64,000 nt of DNA from Aureimonas sp. AU4 (lineage in GTDB: Bacteria > Pseudomonadota > Alphaproteobacteria > Rhizobiales > Rhizobiaceae). Each line of letters opens with the position of its first letter. The stretch's first letter is position 1. The notes beneath the pieces are model-generated. The model was not told the origin of the DNA. It saw nothing but the letters and a program-made list of their open reading frames with translations, and searched no databases. The DNA is taken from contig NZ_BBWK01000006.1 of NCBI RefSeq assembly GCF_001463765.1, positions 141,039-205,038 on the forward strand, given 5' to 3'. Below are positions 17,838 to 26,368 of the stretch, in pieces. The position numbers were made by a program, and so were the translations under genes.

Positions 17838-19312
17838 GCGGCGGTCTCCGATCCGGCGTGAGGATCGGCCACCATCGGCCAGATGTCACGCGGGGCGCGG
17901 GTGTAGGGGGTGCGGGCGGGATCGTTGGGATAGGGCGTTCCGGCCGAGCAGTAGAGGATCTCGGCGGCGATCGGCGCGAAGGCGGCGTGGAAGTGGTTGG
18001 TCGACTTGATCGCGAGGATGCGCTTGGCCCTGGGATCGATGCCGAGCGCGCTGAAGAGGCTTGGGTCGAAGCCTTGCGCACGGACCGTGTTGAGGATGAC
18101 GTCGGTCCCGTCCGGCAGCCGGATGCGGGCGGCGTCGCCGAAGGGGGCGAAGCTTTCGCCAAAGCGCATCTGCGCATCGCGCACGAGCCGCACGACCTCG
18201 ACCCGCGCGTCGATCGGCTCGCCGGTGCCGGGCGCCGACTTCGCGCCGAAGCGCAGCGGAATGGTCGCGCCTTCGCCGGCCGCCATGCAGATCGACACCG
18301 CGACCGGGTCCCAGATCGTGCCGAGCGCCGCGCCCTTCGCGCCCTGGCGCAGGAGCTCGGCGAGGATCACGGTCGCGTCGCCCGCCGTGCCCCCGCCCGG
18401 ATTGTCCCAGACGTCGGCGATCACGACGGGTCCGCGCCCCGCCTCGATCGCGCGCCGCACCACTTCCTCGGGGCCCATCTGCGGCACCATGAACGTTCCC
18501 CGATGGCGGAAGAGCTCGAGCCCGATCCGCCGCGCCAGCGCCTCGCCATGCGCCGGCGCGTCGTCGGTGACGACCAGAACCCTCGTGCCCATCTCCGGCA
18601 CGTCGCCCGCCGTGAAGCCGTGGATGATGGAGACCGAGAGGACCGACGCGTCGTCCCGCTCCAGACGGCGGATCTCGTCGACGATGCCGCGCATCGGCTG
18701 GCGCGAGGTCGGGTAGACGTCGATCATCCGGCAGTCGAAGACGGACATGACGGGCCGCGTGCGCCGGTCCAGCGCGTCCACCGCCAGACGCCAGAGATCG
18801 CGCGCGGCGTCCACGAAGTCCGTGTGGGGAAACTCCTTGAAGGCGACGAGAAGGTCGCACGCCCCGACGCGCCGCCGCGTCAGGTGGCTGTGCGGATCGA
18901 GCGTCGCGCCGACGAGGACGCCCGGCCCGACGATCTCGCGGACGCGCGACAGGAGGTCTCCTTCCGCGTCCTCGTAGCCGTCCGCCACCATCGCGCCGTG
19001 CAGGCCGAGGAGCACGGCGTCCACCGGCAGGGCGGCGCGCAGCTGGTCGAGGATCTCGTCGCGCAGCGACTCGTAGGCTTGGCGGTTCAGGAGGCCGGCC
19101 GGGTCCGCCCAGGCCGCCGTTCCCTCGATCAACGTCCAGCCGCGCCGGCCCGCCTCCTCGCGGCCCACCGTGACGACGGCGGTGCAGAGCGTCGGCGTTT
19201 CGGGGTGACGGCCGGGTGGGGCGTAGAGCGACGCCTCGAAGGCGCGACGATCGACGCAGATCGGCGAGAACGTGTTGGTTTCCGTGGCGAGCGCGGCGGT
19301 GAAGATGCGCAT
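17834..19312 (-). CDS. M81-family metallopeptidase (MlrC-like), copy 1
   Basis: 492 residues. It shows the N-terminal DUF1485/M81 pattern MRIFTAALATETNTFSP and the metal-ligand regions LLGLHGAMV, ATLDPHSHLT and FKEFPHTDF, followed by WDNPGGGTAGDAT of the C-terminal domain. MlrC cleaves linearised microcystin, a peptide rich in D- and unusual amino acids, but most M81 proteins have unknown substrates. It sits between an NTF2-like gene (27 bases upstream) and the DSD1-like gene (overlapping). A second, clearly divergent M81 gene lies in the opposite operon at 23143. Confidence 0.85.
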   Translation of the reverse strand: MRIFTAALATETNTFSPICVDRRAFEASLYAPPGRHPETPTLCTAVVTVGREEAGRRGWTLIEGTAAWADPAGLLNRQAYESLRDEILDQLRAALPVDAVLLGLHGAMVADGYEDAEGDLLSRVREIVGPGVLVGATLDPHSHLTRRRVGACDLLVAFKEFPHTDFVDAARDLWRLAVDALDRRTRPVMSVFDCRMIDVYPTSRQPMRGIVDEIRRLERDDASVLSVSIIHGFTAGDVPEMGTRVLVVTDDAPAHGEALARRIGLELFRHRGTFMVPQMGPEEVVRRAIEAGRGPVVIADVWDNPGGGTAGDATVILAELLRQGAKGAALGTIWDPVAVSICMAAGEGATIPLRFGAKSAPGTGEPIDARVEVVRLVRDAQMRFGESFAPFGDAARIRLPDGTDVILNTVRAQGFDPSLFSALGIDPRAKRILAIKSTNHFHAAFAPIAAEILYCSAGTPYPNDPARTPYTRAPRDIWPMVADPHAGSETAA

Positions 19313-19339
19313 GGGACCGTGCCCTCCGTCGGCGGGGCC

Positions 19340-19831
19340 TCAGGCCCCGGGCATGGGATGGGGCAGGTAGCCGACGAAGCCGGTGATGCGCCAGCGGGCG
19401 TCGATCCGGCGGCACTGGTAGAGCGTCTGCCAGTTCATGGCGTCGAACGAGCCGTCCGCGAGACGGATGCCGCCGTCGAACCGCTTGCGGGCCAGCGCCC
19501 GGTCGCCCTCGATCTGGATCTCCTCCAGCCGTGTCGTGCGGAAGATCGCCGTGCGCGGGTCCTCGGCGAAACGCAGGCGCGAGAAGCCTTGCGCCTGACG
19601 CAGCCACTCGCGGCGATAGTCGTCGAGGGTCGCGAAGGCGAGCCGCCATTCGCCCGGATCGGGAAGCCGGCGCGCGTCGATGGCAGAAAATTCCGCCGGT
19701 GCGAAGTCGTCCGCCACCGCCTCCCAGTCGCCGGCCAAAAAGGCGTCGATGTCGCTTTCGACCAGCATGTGCCAGATCGCGCGTCGGTCCGCATCGGCCG
19801 GATCGAAGGGGTTGCTGAAGGGGTCGCGCAT
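19340..19831 (-). CDS. SnoaL/NTF2-like small protein
   Basis: 163 residues from ATG 19831 (MRDPFSNPFDPADADRR). Composition and pattern (MLVESDIDAFLAGDWEAV, then alternating beta-strands such as ARWRITGFVGYLP) match the NTF2-like cone fold found in SnoaL-type proteins. No catalytic residues can be assigned. It is the first gene of a leftward operon with M81 and DSD1-like genes, and its promoter region is shared with the divergent RidA gene. No strong Shine-Dalgarno is seen, so the start is moderately uncertain. Confidence 0.65.
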   Translation of the reverse strand: MRDPFSNPFDPADADRRAIWHMLVESDIDAFLAGDWEAVADDFAPAEFSAIDARRLPDPGEWRLAFATLDDYRREWLRQAQGFSRLRFAEDPRTAIFRTTRLEEIQIEGDRALARKRFDGGIRLADGSFDAMNWQTLYQCRRIDARWRITGFVGYLPHPMPGA

Positions 19832-19841
19832 CAACGGAACA

Positions 19842-19928
19842 CTTAAAAAATTTTCAGAACGGTCGTTTCCTCTGGCAAAATTCCGTTGATCGTGGTCGGC
19901 TGTCAACGAGATGCGAAAATAATTTGCA
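19842..19928. promoter_or_regulatory. Divergent promoter region with two operator-like sites
   Basis: For the leftward operon, TTGACA (19906-19901, minus strand) is a perfect -35 box with GAATTT (19883-19878) 17 bases on. CTTAAAAAATTTTCAG (19842-19857) lies just downstream of that -10. TGCGAAAATAATTTGCA (19912-19928) lies upstream of it and at the expected start of the rightward ridA-rpiR transcript, and resembles the site at 11300-11319. RpiR control of both operons is inferred. Confidence 0.45.
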
Positions 19929-19939
19929 TGGGGTCGGGA

Positions 19940-20323
19940 ATGGCGCTCAAGCGGTACGGGGTGGGCGAGACTGGCGCGGGCGGCAAGCCGCTGCCCTTCG
20001 CCCGCGCGGTGGAGGCCGACGGCTGGCTCTACGTCTCGGGCCAGGTCGCGATGGAGAACGGCGAGATCGTGCCGGGCGGCATCGTCGAGCAGACCAGGAA
20101 GACCATGGACAACCTCGTCGCCATCCTCGCCGAGGCCGGCTACGGGCTGGAGGACGTGGTGCGCGTCGGCGTCTGGCTCGACGATCCGCGCGACTTCTGG
20201 AGCTTCAACGGCGTCTATGCCACGTATTTCGGCGACCATCCGCCGGCGCGGGCCTGCGTGCAGTCGTCCATGATGGTGGACTGCAAGGTCGAGATCGACT
20301 GCGTGGCCTACAGGGCGCGGTAG
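19940..20323 (+). CDS. RidA/YjgF-family reactive enamine/imine deaminase
   Basis: 127 residues from ATG 19940, chosen because GGGG precedes it at good distance and because an earlier ATG (19928) overlaps the operator. The family pattern is clear: ARAVEADGWLYVSGQV, GLEDVVRVGVWLDD, and the conserved arginine in PPARACVQ. RidA hydrolyses 2-aminoacrylate and related enamines released by PLP dehydratases. Here it heads the rightward operon opposite a DSD1-like PLP enzyme, which is a plausible source of its substrate. The RpiR gene follows after 10 bases. Confidence 0.88.
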   Translation: MALKRYGVGETGAGGKPLPFARAVEADGWLYVSGQVAMENGEIVPGGIVEQTRKTMDNLVAILAEAGYGLEDVVRVGVWLDDPRDFWSFNGVYATYFGDHPPARACVQSSMMVDCKVEIDCVAYRAR

Positions 20324-20333
20324 GGGCGGGGCC

Positions 20334-21197
20334 GTGGACATCTTCTCGGCGCTGCAGGACGAGCGTCCGCGCCTGTCGCCCGCCGAGACCCGCATCGCCG
20401 ACCTTCTTCTCGACGACTTCGAGTTCGCGGTGAACGCCTCGATCATCGAGCTCGCGGGCCGGGCCGACGTCTCGCCGCCGACCGTCACGCGCTTCTGCCG
20501 TCGACTCGGCTGCGAAAGCTTCTCCGACTTCAAGGTCCAGCTGGCGCGCACCGCCTATGTCGGCCTGCGCTACCTGAAGCCCGAGCCCCAGAGCCGGGCG
20601 ACCGCCGACGTCGCCAAGGAGATCGTGGAAAAGGCGCAGGACGCGCTGTTCCTGTTTCACCGGTCGCTGGACCTCGCCGCCGTGGAGGCGGCGGCGGACC
20701 GCCTGGCGCGCGCCGAGATGATCTACGCCTTCGGCTCGGGCGGAAACTCGTCGCTGATCGCGCTGGAGATCCAGAACCGTTTGTTCCGCCTCGGCCTTCG
20801 CGTGACATCCAGCGCGGACCACGCGATGCAGGGGATGATGGCGGCGGCGCTTGCGCCGGGCGACGTGGTGATCGCCTCCTCCCTCTCCGGACGCAACGGC
20901 GAGATCGTGCGGGCGCTTCGTCTCGCGCGCGACAACCGCGCCACGACGATCGCGCTGACGCAGGGCGCGAGCCCGGTTGCCGAGGCCGCCGAGATCACGG
21001 TTCCGGTGAGCCTGCCGGAGGGCGACAACATCTACCGCCCGACGTCGACGCGCCTCGCCTATCTCGCGCTCGTCGACATCCTGGCCAGCCTTGTGGCCTA
21101 CCGCCGCCAGCCGCAGGCGACCGCGACGCTTAGGCGGATCAAGCGCCATCTCGTCGCGACGCGCGACGGCGACGACCGCCAGCTTCTGGGCGACTGA
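20334..21197 (+). CDS. RpiR-family transcriptional regulator (HTH + SIS domain)
   Basis: 287 residues starting at GTG 20334. The N-terminal RpiR helix-turn-helix is at about residues 30-60 (ELAGRADVSPPTVTRFCRR), and a SIS sugar-phosphate-binding domain runs from about 120 to 260 (IYAFGSGGNSSLIA, VIASSLSGRNGEIV). RpiR proteins sense phosphosugars, often amino-sugar phosphates such as MurNAc-6-P or GlcN-6-P. It lies between ridA and the GH20 hexosaminidase gene and is the only regulator in the locus, so it probably controls both operons and the ABC importer. Whether it represses or activates cannot be told. Confidence 0.92.
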   Translation: MDIFSALQDERPRLSPAETRIADLLLDDFEFAVNASIIELAGRADVSPPTVTRFCRRLGCESFSDFKVQLARTAYVGLRYLKPEPQSRATADVAKEIVEKAQDALFLFHRSLDLAAVEAAADRLARAEMIYAFGSGGNSSLIALEIQNRLFRLGLRVTSSADHAMQGMMAAALAPGDVVIASSLSGRNGEIVRALRLARDNRATTIALTQGASPVAEAAEITVPVSLPEGDNIYRPTSTRLAYLALVDILASLVAYRRQPQATATLRRIKRHLVATRDGDDRQLLGD

Positions 21198-21232
21198 AAC
21201 CCTCGATGCAAAAACCACGGAAAGGACACGCG

Positions 21233-23146
21233 ATGACCCCGAGCTTCCGGCTGGAATCGACCTGGGACGCCTCGGTGGCTCCCAACGGACGCTTCGACTT
21301 CGCACTCGTGAACCTCGGGCCCGAGACGCTGGAGGGGTTCCAGATCGCCTATACGGCGCTGACGCGCGTCATCGACCGCGCGGCCTGCCGCAACGCGCGC
21401 TTCGTCGCGCGCGACGCGAACTACCATGCCTATGCGCCGCCCGAAGGCTTGCGCCTCGCGCCCGGCGAAACCTGGCGCTTCTCGGTCGGCGGCCTCCATC
21501 GCCCGGCGCGCCACCGCACCGACGGCCCGAAGTCGGCCTACCTGACGGATGCCGAAGGGCGGCATCACGCGGTCGCCGTCGCCGACTGCATGCTCGCCGG
21601 CGCGCCGAGTGAGCTGCCGCCCGCCGGCCTGCCGCAGGGCCGGCTTGACGAGCCCTTCGCGCTCCTGCCCTGGCCACGCCACGCGGCGCTGAAAGCCGGC
21701 GACGCGGTTCCCGTCGCGCTTCACCCGGAGAAGGGCAGTGCCGCAGAGGACGTTCTGGCCCTCGACGCCGCGCTCGCGCTCTTCCAGCGTCTCTTCCCCG
21801 TCGACCACGTGCCGTTTCGCCTGGAGCCCGCGCCCGGAACCCTCGCGCTGCGCTTCCGGACCGACGGGGCGCTGGGCGCGGAAGCCTGTGAGATCGAGTT
21901 CGGCGAGACGATCACGGTGCGCTCCGGCGGTCCGGCCGGCCGGCAGCACGCGCTGGTGAGCCTTGCGCAGATGCTGCGCGCCGCCCGCGCCGACCGCGAA
22001 CGCTTCCGCTTTCCGGCATCGGGCCGGATCGAGGACGAGCCGCGCTACGGCTGGCGCGGCTGCCATCTCGACGTCTCCCGCCAGTTCTACCCGGTCGCCG
22101 ATGTCCTGCGCCTCATCGACATCATGGCCTGGGCGAAGCTCGACGTCCTCCACTGGCACCTCACCGACGACGAGGCGTGGCGGCTGGAAATCCGCGCCTA
22201 TCCCGAACTCACCACGACCGGCGTTCTGCGCGGGCCCGACGAGCCGTTGAAGCCCCAGCTCGGCAACGGCGCGGAGCCGGTCGGCGGCTTCTATAGCCAG
22301 GACGACGTGCGCCGGGTCGTCGCCCACGCCGCCGCGCTCCACGTCGAGGTGGTGCCCGAGATCGACATTCCCGGCCACAACGCGGCGACGCTGGTGGCGC
22401 TGCCCGACCTCACGGACGGGCAGGAAGCGCCGGACAGCTACCATTCGGTGCAGGGCTACCCGAACAACGCCCTGAACCCCGGCATCGAGGCGACCTATCC
22501 GTTCCTGGAGACCGTGCTGGACGAGATGGCCGAACTCTTCCCCAGCCCCTACGTCCATGTGGGCGGCGATGAGGTGGCGGACGGCGCCTGGCTCGCCTCG
22601 CCCAAGGCCAAGGAGGTCATGGCGCGCGAGGGCTTCACCGGTACGTTCGAGCTGCAGAGCTGGTTCCTCGCCCGCGTCCAGCGCATGCTAGAGGCGCGCG
22701 GCAAGCGGCTCGCCGGCTGGAACGAAGTGGCCCATGGCGGCGGCGTCGATCCGGCGGGAACGCTGCTCATGGCCTGGGAGAAGCCCGAGGTCGGCATCGA
22801 GCTGGCGCGCGAGGGCTACGACGTCGTGATGACGCCGGGCCAGGCCTATTATCTCGACATGGTGCAGGACGACGCCTGGCAGGAGCCGGGTGCGAGCTGG
22901 GCTGGCACCGTGCCGCCCGCCCACACCTACGGCTACGAGGCCGAGGGCGACCTGCCGGAAGAGCTGCGCGACAGGTTGAAGGGCATTCAGGCCTGCATCT
23001 GGAGCGAGCACTTCCTGAACCGCGATTATTTCAACCACCTCGTCTTCCCGCGTCTCTACGCCATCGCCGAGTCCGCCTGGACGCCGCGCGAGCGGAAGAG
23101 CTGGGATCGCTTCTGCGCGCTCGCGCCACTGGGACCGAAGCTGTGA
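21233..23146 (+). CDS. GH20 family beta-N-acetylhexosaminidase, no signal peptide
   Basis: 637 residues from ATG 21233, which has GGAAAGGA seven bases upstream. An N-terminal beta-rich domain (about 1-125) resembles the carbohydrate-binding part of chitobiases. A GH20b-like domain is followed by the catalytic barrel with GWRGCHLDVSRQF, HWHLTDDEAWRLEIRAYPE and EIDIPGHNAATL. The catalytic Asp446-Glu447 pair lies in HVGGDEVADGAW. The enzyme removes terminal GlcNAc or GalNAc. The absence of a signal peptide indicates action in the cytoplasm on an imported oligosaccharide or glycoconjugate. Confidence 0.92.
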   Translation: MTPSFRLESTWDASVAPNGRFDFALVNLGPETLEGFQIAYTALTRVIDRAACRNARFVARDANYHAYAPPEGLRLAPGETWRFSVGGLHRPARHRTDGPKSAYLTDAEGRHHAVAVADCMLAGAPSELPPAGLPQGRLDEPFALLPWPRHAALKAGDAVPVALHPEKGSAAEDVLALDAALALFQRLFPVDHVPFRLEPAPGTLALRFRTDGALGAEACEIEFGETITVRSGGPAGRQHALVSLAQMLRAARADRERFRFPASGRIEDEPRYGWRGCHLDVSRQFYPVADVLRLIDIMAWAKLDVLHWHLTDDEAWRLEIRAYPELTTTGVLRGPDEPLKPQLGNGAEPVGGFYSQDDVRRVVAHAAALHVEVVPEIDIPGHNAATLVALPDLTDGQEAPDSYHSVQGYPNNALNPGIEATYPFLETVLDEMAELFPSPYVHVGGDEVADGAWLASPKAKEVMAREGFTGTFELQSWFLARVQRMLEARGKRLAGWNEVAHGGGVDPAGTLLMAWEKPEVGIELAREGYDVVMTPGQAYYLDMVQDDAWQEPGASWAGTVPPAHTYGYEAEGDLPEELRDRLKGIQACIWSEHFLNRDYFNHLVFPRLYAIAESAWTPRERKSWDRFCALAPLGPKL

Positions 23147-24594
23147 CCAGGATCTTCCGCATCGCCGTCGGCGGCATCCACACGGAATGCTCGACCTACT
23201 CGCCCGCCACCATCGCGGCCGAGGACTTCCGCGTCTTTCGCGGCGAGGCGCTGCCGCAGGCCGAGGCCTTCTCCTTCCTGACGCAAGCGGGCGATGTCGA
23301 CCTCCGCCCGCTTCTTCATGCGCGCGCCGTGCCGGGCGGTCCGGTGGAGCGCGAGGCCTACGAGGGCTTCAAGCGCGAGTTCCTCGACGGCCTTCGCGCG
23401 GCCCTGCCGCTCGACGGCCTCTACCTCGCGCTGCACGGTGCGATGAACGTCGTCGGCATGGACGATGCCGAGGGCGACTGGGTGAGGGCGGCGCGCGCGG
23501 TCGTCGGCCAGGATTGCGTGGTCGCCGCGAGCTACGACCTCCACGGCAATGTCAGCGAGCGCGTCGTGGATGGCCTCGACATCTTCGCGGCCTACCGCAC
23601 CGCGCCCCATATCGACACGCGCGAGACCATGATGCGCGCCTGGGAGATGCTGCTGCGCACGCTGCGCTCGGGCGAGCGGCCGGGCGTCGCATGGGCGAAG
23701 GTTCCGGTTCTGCTGCCGGGCGAGTGCACCTCGACCGAGGACGAGCCGGCGCGCTCGCTCTATGCGGCACTGCCCGGCTTCGACCGGCGCGACGGTGTCT
23801 GGGACGCGAACCTGATGATCGGCTACGTCTGGGCCGACGAGCCGCGCGCGACGGCCTGCTCGGTCGTCACCGGCACGGACCGCGAGGCGGCAAGGCAAGC
23901 CGCCGCCGAGATCGCCCGAGGCTACTGGGATGCGCGCGAGGGCTTCGGCTTCGGACCGGTGACCGGGCCGCTCGACGAGATGCTGCGGCTCGCCGCAGAC
24001 GCCTCCACCCGCCCGGTGATCCTCGCCGATTCCGGCGACAACCCGACCGGCGGCGGCGTCGGCGACCGGGCGGATGTGCTCAACGCGCTGATCGAGCGCG
24101 ACTGGCAGGGCGCGCTTCTGGCCGGCATCGCGGACAAGCCGGCGGTGGAGGCGTGCTTTGCGGCGGGCGAGGGGGTCACTCTCGCGCTGTCGATCGGCGC
24201 GACGCTCGATCCCGCCAGCCGACCCGCACGGGTCAGGGCCGAGGTGGTGCGGCTCGACGATCCGGGCCCGGCGGCCGAGCGGCAAGCCGTGGTCCGGATC
24301 GGGGCCTTGCGCGTCGTTCTCGCCGCGCGGCGCCGCCCCTACCACAACCTCGAGGACTTCCGCCGGCTCGGGCTCGACCCGCAAGCCGAGCGGCTCCTGG
24401 TGGTGAAGTCCGGCTACCTGTCGCCGGAACTCGCGCCGATCGCCGATCCCAACCTCATGGCCCTGACCGACGGCGTGGTGAACCAAGACATTCCGCGCTT
24501 GGCCAACGATCGGCGCGTCGGTCCCCACTTCCCCTTCCGGCGCGCTTTCGCGTACGAGCCGGAGCCGCGTCTTTCCGCGCGCTGGCAGGACTAA
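23143..24594 (+). CDS. M81-family metallopeptidase (MlrC-like), copy 2
   Basis: 483 residues starting at GTG 23143, which overlaps the GH20 stop (GTGA). Family landmarks are IAVGGIHTECSTYSP, LYLALHGAMNVVG, ASYDLHGNVSERV, RTAPHIDTRE (likely metal ligands) and ADSGDNPTGGGVGD. It differs clearly from the M81 protein at 17834, so the two are ancient paralogues or separately acquired, not a recent duplication. Location directly after the hexosaminidase suggests hydrolysis of the peptide-like or lactam part of the same substrate. This is inference. Confidence 0.85.
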   Translation: MTRIFRIAVGGIHTECSTYSPATIAAEDFRVFRGEALPQAEAFSFLTQAGDVDLRPLLHARAVPGGPVEREAYEGFKREFLDGLRAALPLDGLYLALHGAMNVVGMDDAEGDWVRAARAVVGQDCVVAASYDLHGNVSERVVDGLDIFAAYRTAPHIDTRETMMRAWEMLLRTLRSGERPGVAWAKVPVLLPGECTSTEDEPARSLYAALPGFDRRDGVWDANLMIGYVWADEPRATACSVVTGTDREAARQAAAEIARGYWDAREGFGFGPVTGPLDEMLRLAADASTRPVILADSGDNPTGGGVGDRADVLNALIERDWQGALLAGIADKPAVEACFAAGEGVTLALSIGATLDPASRPARVRAEVVRLDDPGPAAERQAVVRIGALRVVLAARRRPYHNLEDFRRLGLDPQAERLLVVKSGYLSPELAPIADPNLMALTDGVVNQDIPRLANDRRVGPHFPFRRAFAYEPEPRLSARWQD

Positions 24595-24604
24595 AAGCCC
24601 CCGC

Positions 24605-25855
24605 ATGAAACTCGATACCGCCGCAGAAGAGCGCCTGGCAGCCCATGCGGCCGCGCGCGGAAGCCCTCTCGGCCTCGCCCTGCGCGAGCCGACCGTTCGC
24701 GCGGCCATGCTCGGCGTCTTCTTCTTCGGCTTCTCGTTCGCCGCGACCGGCCCCTACCAGTCGGTCGTCGCGATCCGAGAGCTCGGCCTCGGCAACAGCC
24801 TCTACGCGGCGCTTCTCCTGGTTTCGGGCGCGGTGAACGTCGCCGTCAGCGTGGCGGTCGGCATGTGGGCCGACCGGATCGGCCGCTACCGCCCCCTGAT
24901 GCTGGCGACCGCCCTGTTCGGGGTCGTCGGCAGCGCGCTGGTCTTCCTCGTGCCGAGCCAGACGAGCTTCGTTCTCGCCGTGCTTCTGCTTCTGCCGGTC
25001 TACGGCGCGGTGAACGGCTTGTTCTTCGCGACCGTGCGCCTCACGACCGACCGGCTCGACACCCACGCGGCCGGTGCGGTGAACTCCACCGTCCGCGCGG
25101 CGCTCTCCATGTCCTGGGTGCTGGTGCCGGGCCTGACCGCCGTTCTCCTGGCGGGCCGGGCGAGCCTTCTGCCGGCCTATCTGATCGGCAGCCTCGCCGC
25201 GCTGGCGCTGTTTCTGGTGGTCCTGTTCCTCCTGCCGCGCGAGCGCCCGCATGGAACGGCCGCGGGGCCGGCCGCGAGCGGGCTCGCCTCGCTTCTCACC
25301 CCTCAGGTCTCGCTGCGCATGGTGGCGCTCGCCCTCGTCTGCTCGGCGCTGCATCTCAACGGCACGCTGCTGCCGCTGATCGCCACCGGGCAGGCGAGGG
25401 GCCAGGTCGCCGACATCGGCATCGTCGTCGGCATCGTTGCGGCGCTGGAGGTGGTGTTTATCTTCGCCTGGACCCGCATCCAGCGGCGGATCAACGCGGT
25501 GCGCGCGCTGGCGCTCGGCACCGCGATCTACGCCGTCTACCTCGTCCTTCTGGGTCTGGCCGCTAGCCCCTGGCATCTCTACGCCCTGACCGGGATCAGC
25601 GGCTTCGGCGCCGCCGCCCTGATCAGCATTCCCATCACCTATCTGCAGGATCTCGTGCGCGGACGCCCGGGCCTCGGCTCGTCCTTGATCTCGGTGAACT
25701 TCTTCATGAGCGGGGGCGTGGCGGCCGCGATCTTCGCCCTCGGCACGCATGTCGCGAGCTACGGCGGGACGTCGGTCATCGGGGGCGCCGCCACGCTCGC
25801 GGGCGGCGCCATGATTCTCGCGCTCGACGGTCGGCGCGGAGCGCCGCCCGCCTAG
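24605..25855 (+). CDS. Major facilitator superfamily transporter
   Basis: 416 residues with about 12 membrane segments in two halves. The MFS loop 2-3 motif appears as GMWADRIGRYRPLML near residue 95. The general layout resembles sugar-efflux (SET-like) members, but substrate class is not certain. It is the last gene of the ridA-rpiR-GH20-M81 operon, 10 bases after the second M81 gene, and could export excess product or import monomer. Its end overlaps the convergent DUF427 gene by four bases. Confidence 0.85.
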   Translation: MKLDTAAEERLAAHAAARGSPLGLALREPTVRAAMLGVFFFGFSFAATGPYQSVVAIRELGLGNSLYAALLLVSGAVNVAVSVAVGMWADRIGRYRPLMLATALFGVVGSALVFLVPSQTSFVLAVLLLLPVYGAVNGLFFATVRLTTDRLDTHAAGAVNSTVRAALSMSWVLVPGLTAVLLAGRASLLPAYLIGSLAALALFLVVLFLLPRERPHGTAAGPAASGLASLLTPQVSLRMVALALVCSALHLNGTLLPLIATGQARGQVADIGIVVGIVAALEVVFIFAWTRIQRRINAVRALALGTAIYAVYLVLLGLAASPWHLYALTGISGFGAAALISIPITYLQDLVRGRPGLGSSLISVNFFMSGGVAAAIFALGTHVASYGGTSVIGGAATLAGGAMILALDGRRGAPPA

Positions 25856-26199
25856 ACCGCCTGGCCGATCGCGATCCGCACCTTGTCGGGATAGAAGGCG
25901 ATGTGGCCGGCGATGTCCTCGGCGCCGCTCTTGGGCGTCTCGTAGCTCCAGGCCGCGTCCGTCTCGCCGTAGCCCTCGGCCGAGATGTTCCAGTAGCGCG
26001 CCTCGCCCTTGTGCGGGCAGGTGGTGCGCCGGTCGCTCTCGTGCAGGAAGGCCATCTCGACGTCCTCGCGCGGCACGTAGACGACCGGCTCGCGACCGTT
26101 CTCGTGCAGGAGGATCGCCCGCTTGGTCGAGGCGATCACCGCGTCGTGGAAGAGGACGTTGATCGGGCGCGTGTCGTGTTCGGTCCGGATGGCGGACAT
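25852..26199 (-). CDS. DUF427 domain protein
   Basis: 115 residues. The DUF427 pattern is plain: VLFHDAVIASTKRAILLHE, VYVPREDVEMAFL, TTCPHKGEARYWNI and the final HIAFYPDKVRI. The family is small, cytosolic and of unknown biochemical function, with a beta-tent fold. The gene stands alone, convergent to the MFS gene and divergent from the ECF sigma gene. Confidence 0.9.
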   Translation of the reverse strand: MSAIRTEHDTRPINVLFHDAVIASTKRAILLHENGREPVVYVPREDVEMAFLHESDRRTTCPHKGEARYWNISAEGYGETDAAWSYETPKSGAEDIAGHIAFYPDKVRIAIGQAV

Positions 26200-26306
26200 G
26201 GATCTCTCCTGTAGCGGTGCGCGAAGGGCGCGTCAGAGGCGAAATCACGTGGCGCGCCCGCCGGTTCCCGTGCGCACCCACTTGCGTTGCGGCACGCTCC
26301 GAACCA

Positions 26307-26334
26307 CAAGCGGAGACGGGAGCCGGTGCGTAGC
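26307..26334 (+). promoter_or_regulatory. Possible ECF-type promoter of the sigma/anti-sigma operon
   Basis: CAAGCG (26307-26312), 16 bases, CGTAGC (26329-26334), 35 bases before the sigma start. The same spacing and an identical CGTAGC occur before the fasciclin gene (27678-27705), where the upstream box is CATCCG. Autoregulation by the ECF factor is suggested only by this resemblance. Confidence 0.3.
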
Positions 26335-26368
26335 CGGCACCCGGTCCGGGAGGTTACGAGCGATCCGC

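Noticed and set aside
19340..20551. 403-codon version of the NTF2-like gene
   Set aside because: The extension is antisense to ridA and part of rpiR and crosses the divergent promoter; only the 163-residue form resembles the family.
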